Shown: one piece after another, positions 61,466 through 64,000 of the stretch
Numbering within the stretch: the first letter of the stretch is position 1
Layout of the letters: every line of letters begins with the position of its first letter
Assembly (NCBI GenBank): GCA_019114265.1
Contig: DXFV01000042.1
Coordinates: 1 to 64,000, forward strand
Source of the DNA: Anaerofilum faecale
GTDB lineage: Bacteria > Bacillota > Clostridia > Oscillospirales > Ruminococcaceae
Reading direction: 5' to 3'
DNA: 64,000 nucleotides
Notes under the pieces: generated by a model
Seen by the model: only the letters and a program-made list of their open reading frames with translations
What the model was told of the DNA's origin: nothing
Databases searched by the model: none
Position numbers and translations under genes: made by a program

Positions 61466-62419
61466 TTACTCTTCGTCTTTGGTCAGGTCAAAGCCCAGAG
61501 ACTGCAGCTTTGCAATCACTTCTTCCAGGCTCTTGCGTCCGAGGTTGCGGACCTTCATCATCTCGTCCTCGGACTTATTCACAAGGTCTTCTACCGTGTT
61601 GATGCCGGCGCGCTTCAGGCAGTTGAAGCTGCGCACCGACAGGTCCAGCTCCTCGATGGTCATCTCCAGAGCCTTCTCCTTGCCCTTGTCGTCCTTTTCC
61701 ACCATGATCTCGGCATCCATCGCCTCCTGCGACAGGTTCACAAACAGGTTCAGATGCTCGGTCAGCACGCGCGCAGCCAGGCTCACGGCCTCTTTGGCGC
61801 TGATGGTGCCGTCGGTCCAAACCTCCAGGCTCAGCTTGTCGTAGTCGGTGATCTGGCCCACACGGGTGTTCTCGACAACAGGGTTCACCTTCAGAACCGG
61901 GGTGTAGATGCTGTCGATGGGCAGGGTGCCCACGGCGGCCTCGGCCAGGTTCTGCTTATTGCGCTCCGCGGGGACATAGCCGCGCCCTCTGTCGAAGGTG
62001 AGCTCCATCGTGAGATGGGCGCCCTCGGCCAGGGTGGCGATGTGCCAGTCGGGATTCAGGATATCGATCTCGGCATCCTGCTGGATGCTGCCGGCGGTTA
62101 CCTCGCCCTCGCCACTGGCCTCGATCCGCACTGTTTTGGGACCGTCGGAGTACAGCTTCGCAGTCACACCCTTCAGGTTCAGCACGATCTCGGTGACGTC
62201 CTCTTTCACACCGGGGATGGTGGAAAACTCATGCACAACGCCATCGATCTTGACACTGGTAATCGCAACGCCGGGAAGCGAAGAGAGCAGTACGCGCCGC
62301 AGGCAGTTGCCCAGCGTGGTACCGAAACCGCGCTCCAGAGGCTCCACCACGAACTTGCCATGCCAGCCGTCCGGGGAAAGAGTCTCGGTCTCGATCCTGG
62401 GCCGTTCAATCTCCATCAT
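61466..62419 (-). CDS. rpoA: DNA-directed RNA polymerase subunit alpha
   Basis: A 317-residue alpha subunit. The N-terminal assembly domain holds FVVEPLERGFGTTLGNCLRRVLLSSLPG (residues 20-47); the C-terminal domain (about 250-315) has LDLSVRSFNCLKRAGINTVEDLV, which contacts UP elements and activators. AGGAGGG precedes the ATG. It lies between rpsD and rplQ as in nearly all Firmicutes. Confidence 0.99.
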   Translation of the reverse strand: MMEIERPRIETETLSPDGWHGKFVVEPLERGFGTTLGNCLRRVLLSSLPGVAITSVKIDGVVHEFSTIPGVKEDVTEIVLNLKGVTAKLYSDGPKTVRIEASGEGEVTAGSIQQDAEIDILNPDWHIATLAEGAHLTMELTFDRGRGYVPAERNKQNLAEAAVGTLPIDSIYTPVLKVNPVVENTRVGQITDYDKLSLEVWTDGTISAKEAVSLAARVLTEHLNLFVNLSQEAMDAEIMVEKDDKGKEKALEMTIEELDLSVRSFNCLKRAGINTVEDLVNKSEDEMMKVRNLGRKSLEEVIAKLQSLGFDLTKDEE

Positions 62420-62493
62420 TCAAAACCCTCCTTGGTCAGCCGGCGCACAGGGCGCCGGCGTCGTTGATTCGCGTTCCCTGTGCGGGCAGCGGA

Positions 62494-63120
62494 TTATTTG
62501 GAGTACAGCTCGACGATGAGGTGCTCCTCAACTTCGAAGTCGATGTCGGCGCGGTCGGGCAGACGATCCACCACAACGGCCATGTTCTCGGCGTCCTTGC
62601 TCATCCACACGGGCACGGGACGGGCAGCGTTCTTCTCGATGCACTCCTTGATCTTGCCGCAATCGGTGGTCTTCACAGCCACCTTATCGCCGGCCTTCAG
62701 CAGATAGGAGGGGATGTTCACGGTCTGGCCGTTCACGGTGAAGTGACGGTGCAGCACCAGCTGACGGGCTTCCTTGCGGCTCATGGCAAAGCCGGCGCGG
62801 TACACCACGTTGTCCAGCCTGCTTTCAAGGATCCTAAGCAGGTTCTCACCGGTCATGCCGGCCTTGCGCTCGGCCATCTCGAAGTAGTGGGCGAACTGGC
62901 TCTCCAGCACGCCGTAGTAGCGCTTCGCCTTCTGCTTGGCGCGCAGCTGCAGGCCATACTCAGACACCTTCTTGCGGGCGTTCAGCTGGCCGTGCTGGCC
63001 GGGGGCGAAGGCACGATGGTTCATAGAGCATTTCTCGGAATAGCAGCGCTCGCCTTTCAAAAAGAGCTTCTGGCCCTCGCGGCGGCACTGGCGGCAAACA
63101 GCGCCTGTATATCTTGCCAT
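62494..63120 (-). CDS. rpsD: 30S ribosomal protein S4
   Basis: A 208-residue S4 protein: MARYTGAVCRQCRREGQKLFLKG start with CxxC zinc motif, GQLNARKKVSEYG, and the S4 RNA-binding domain LVLHRHFTVNGQTVNIPSY. Cysteines at residues 9 and 12, with two more at 27 and 32, suggest the zinc-binding form. The gene is preceded by AAGGAGG. It is a primary 16S rRNA binder and an operon autoregulator in many bacteria. Confidence 0.98.
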   Translation of the reverse strand: MARYTGAVCRQCRREGQKLFLKGERCYSEKCSMNHRAFAPGQHGQLNARKKVSEYGLQLRAKQKAKRYYGVLESQFAHYFEMAERKAGMTGENLLRILESRLDNVVYRAGFAMSRKEARQLVLHRHFTVNGQTVNIPSYLLKAGDKVAVKTTDCGKIKECIEKNAARPVPVWMSKDAENMAVVVDRLPDRADIDFEVEEHLIVELYSK

Positions 63121-63139
63121 TCGATGTTCCTCCTTGTAA

Positions 63140-63544
63140 TTAGATGCGGCGACGCTTCGGGGGGCGGCAGCCGTTGTGAGGGATGGGGGTAACGTCCTTG
63201 ATCATATTTACCTCCAGGCCGGTAGCCTGCAGCGCGCGGATAGCGGCTTCACGGCCGGCGCCGGGTCCCTTCACATAGACCTCAACGGTCTTCATGCCAT
63301 GCTCCATAGCAGCCTTGGCAGCGGTTTCAGCAGCGGTCTGGGCGGCAAACGGGGTGCTCTTGCGAGAACCGCGGAAGTTCAGCCCGCCGGAAGAAGCCCA
63401 GGATACGGTGTTGCCCTGCACGTCGGTGATGGTGACGATGGTGTTGTTGAACGTGCTCTGAATGTGGGCAGCGCCGCGTTCGATGTTTTTACGCTCGCGA
63501 CGCTTGGTGCGAACGGCGGTTTTCTTAGCAGCAGCTTTCGCCAT
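63140..63544 (-). CDS. rpsK: 30S ribosomal protein S11
   Basis: A 134-residue S11 protein, with HIQSTFNNTIVTITDVQGN, the SSGGLNFRGSRKSTPFAAQ motif and the C-terminal PIPHNGCRPPKRRRI. It sits on the platform of the small subunit. Start backed by AGGAGG, 19 bases after rpsM. Confidence 0.98.
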   Translation of the reverse strand: MAKAAAKKTAVRTKRRERKNIERGAAHIQSTFNNTIVTITDVQGNTVSWASSGGLNFRGSRKSTPFAAQTAAETAAKAAMEHGMKTVEVYVKGPGAGREAAIRALQATGLEVNMIKDVTPIPHNGCRPPKRRRI

Positions 63545-63563
63545 CTTACTGTCCTCCTGTCAA

Positions 63564-63932
63564 TTATTTCTTCTTGTTGGCGACAGTGCGCTTGGGACCT
63601 TTGCGGGTACGGGCATTGGTCTTGGAGCGCTGGCCGCGAACGGGCAGACCCTTGCGGTGGCGAACGCCACGGTAGCACTGGATCTCGATCAGACGCTTGA
63701 TGTCAAGCGCGGTGTTGCGGCGCAGATCGCCTTCAACGGTGAAGTGTTTGTCGATATAGTCGCGGATCAGAGCCTCCTGATCGGCGGTCAGATCCTTCAC
63801 GCGGGTATCGGGGTTGATACCGGTGGCGGCGAGGATCTCTTTGGCAGAGCTATGGCCGATGCCATAGATATAAGTCAGGCCAATTTCAACCCGCTTCTCT
63901 CTGGGCAGGTCAACTCCGGCAATACGTGCCAT
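63564..63932 (-). CDS. rpsM: 30S ribosomal protein S13
   Basis: A 122-residue S13 protein: MARIAGVDLPREKRVEIGLTYIYGIG, then CYRGVRHRKGLPVRGQRSKTNARTRKGPK toward the C terminus. It forms bridges with 50S and contacts P-site tRNA. AGGAGG precedes the ATG. Confidence 0.98.
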   Translation of the reverse strand: MARIAGVDLPREKRVEIGLTYIYGIGHSSAKEILAATGINPDTRVKDLTADQEALIRDYIDKHFTVEGDLRRNTALDIKRLIEIQCYRGVRHRKGLPVRGQRSKTNARTRKGPKRTVANKKK

Positions 63933-64000
63933 CTTTTCAGCACCTCCTGATTAATTATCCCAGTTGGTTCGCGGCGAGGGGCGGGATGTCCTTGCTCGCC
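63933..64000 (-). other. Upstream edge of the alpha operon; no rpmJ visible
   Basis: The last 68 bases carry the ribosome site AGGAGGTG for rpsM and then an open stretch that ends in TAA at about 63957. It could be the C terminus of a gene beyond the window or spacer. It does not match the expected end of ribosomal protein L36 (rpmJ), which usually precedes rpsM. Confidence 0.5.

Noticed and set aside
63933..64000. Ribosomal protein L36 (rpmJ) upstream of rpsM
   Set aside because: The frame ending near 63957 reads ANQLG at its C terminus and lacks the KHKQRQG-type ending of L36.

Overview
The window reads as chromosomal DNA of a GC-rich, anaerobic, gut-type Firmicute, most like the Oscillospiraceae/Ruminococcaceae (Faecalibacterium, Gemmiger and Subdoligranulum relatives). 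This rests on the sortase LPATG motif, ECF-type vitamin transporters ThiT and ThiW, Firmicute ABC sugar importers, a HgdC-type acyl-CoA dehydratase activase and strong AAGGAGG-type ribosome binding sites. No species can be fixed from the sequence alone. There is no CRISPR array, prophage or rRNA. One tRNA (Met, CAT) is present.

Layout. 1-2377 (minus): end of an exopolysaccharide cluster (GT2, GT4, EpsG-like) with visibly lower GC. 2764-5205: a MATE exporter and a TrmH-family methyltransferase. 5217-9887 (plus): TPP-riboswitch-controlled thiamine salvage operon thiD-thiT-tenA-thiW-thiM-thiE. 9971-17012: a DUF4145-like membrane protein, a UROD-family protein, two AraC regulators and a glucuronate operon (uxaC, uxuA, SDR fructuronate reductase). 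17113-33296: a sulfated-glycan locus with an AraC-type membrane sensor, an LplB/YtcP/LplA-type importer, two cytoplasmic sulfatases, an enolase-superfamily enzyme and an 1868-residue wall-anchored beta-helix protein. 33407-34488: a foldase-like lipoprotein. 34601-39921: L-fucose operon (AraC regulator; fucA, fucU, fuculokinase, fucI). 40125-41911: two 226-bp direct repeats around a nucleotidyltransferase-like gene. 41963-45598: a phosphoesterase, a serine recombinase with a 45-residue companion, and a truncated cell-wall gene. 45689-48544: aldose epimerase, tcdA, gldA. 48671-48883: an orphan promoter-hairpin-terminator unit, probably a small RNA. 48885-54191 (minus): a peptide/nickel-type ABC importer behind a structured leader. 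54387-58657: a dehydratase activase in two overlapping genes. 58665-60804: a membrane protein, tRNA-Met and prs. 61046-64000 (minus): rpsM-rpsK-rpsD-rpoA-rplQ.

Function. The middle of the window looks like a host- or diet-glycan forager: fucose, glucuronate and a sulfated oligosaccharide are each handled by an operon next to its own AraC-type regulator. The sulfatases lack signal peptides, so desulfation should follow import. The importer has no ATPase gene here and would need a shared one. KDG kinase and aldolase, the sulfatase-maturing enzyme and sortase must lie elsewhere.

The least explained elements are the paired 226-bp repeats, the orphan RNA unit at 48706-48883, the transporter leader at 53967-54158, the hairpin-rich 171-bp spacer inside the thi operon, and a family of two-hairpin repeats whose stems vary in sequence but keep their pairing.
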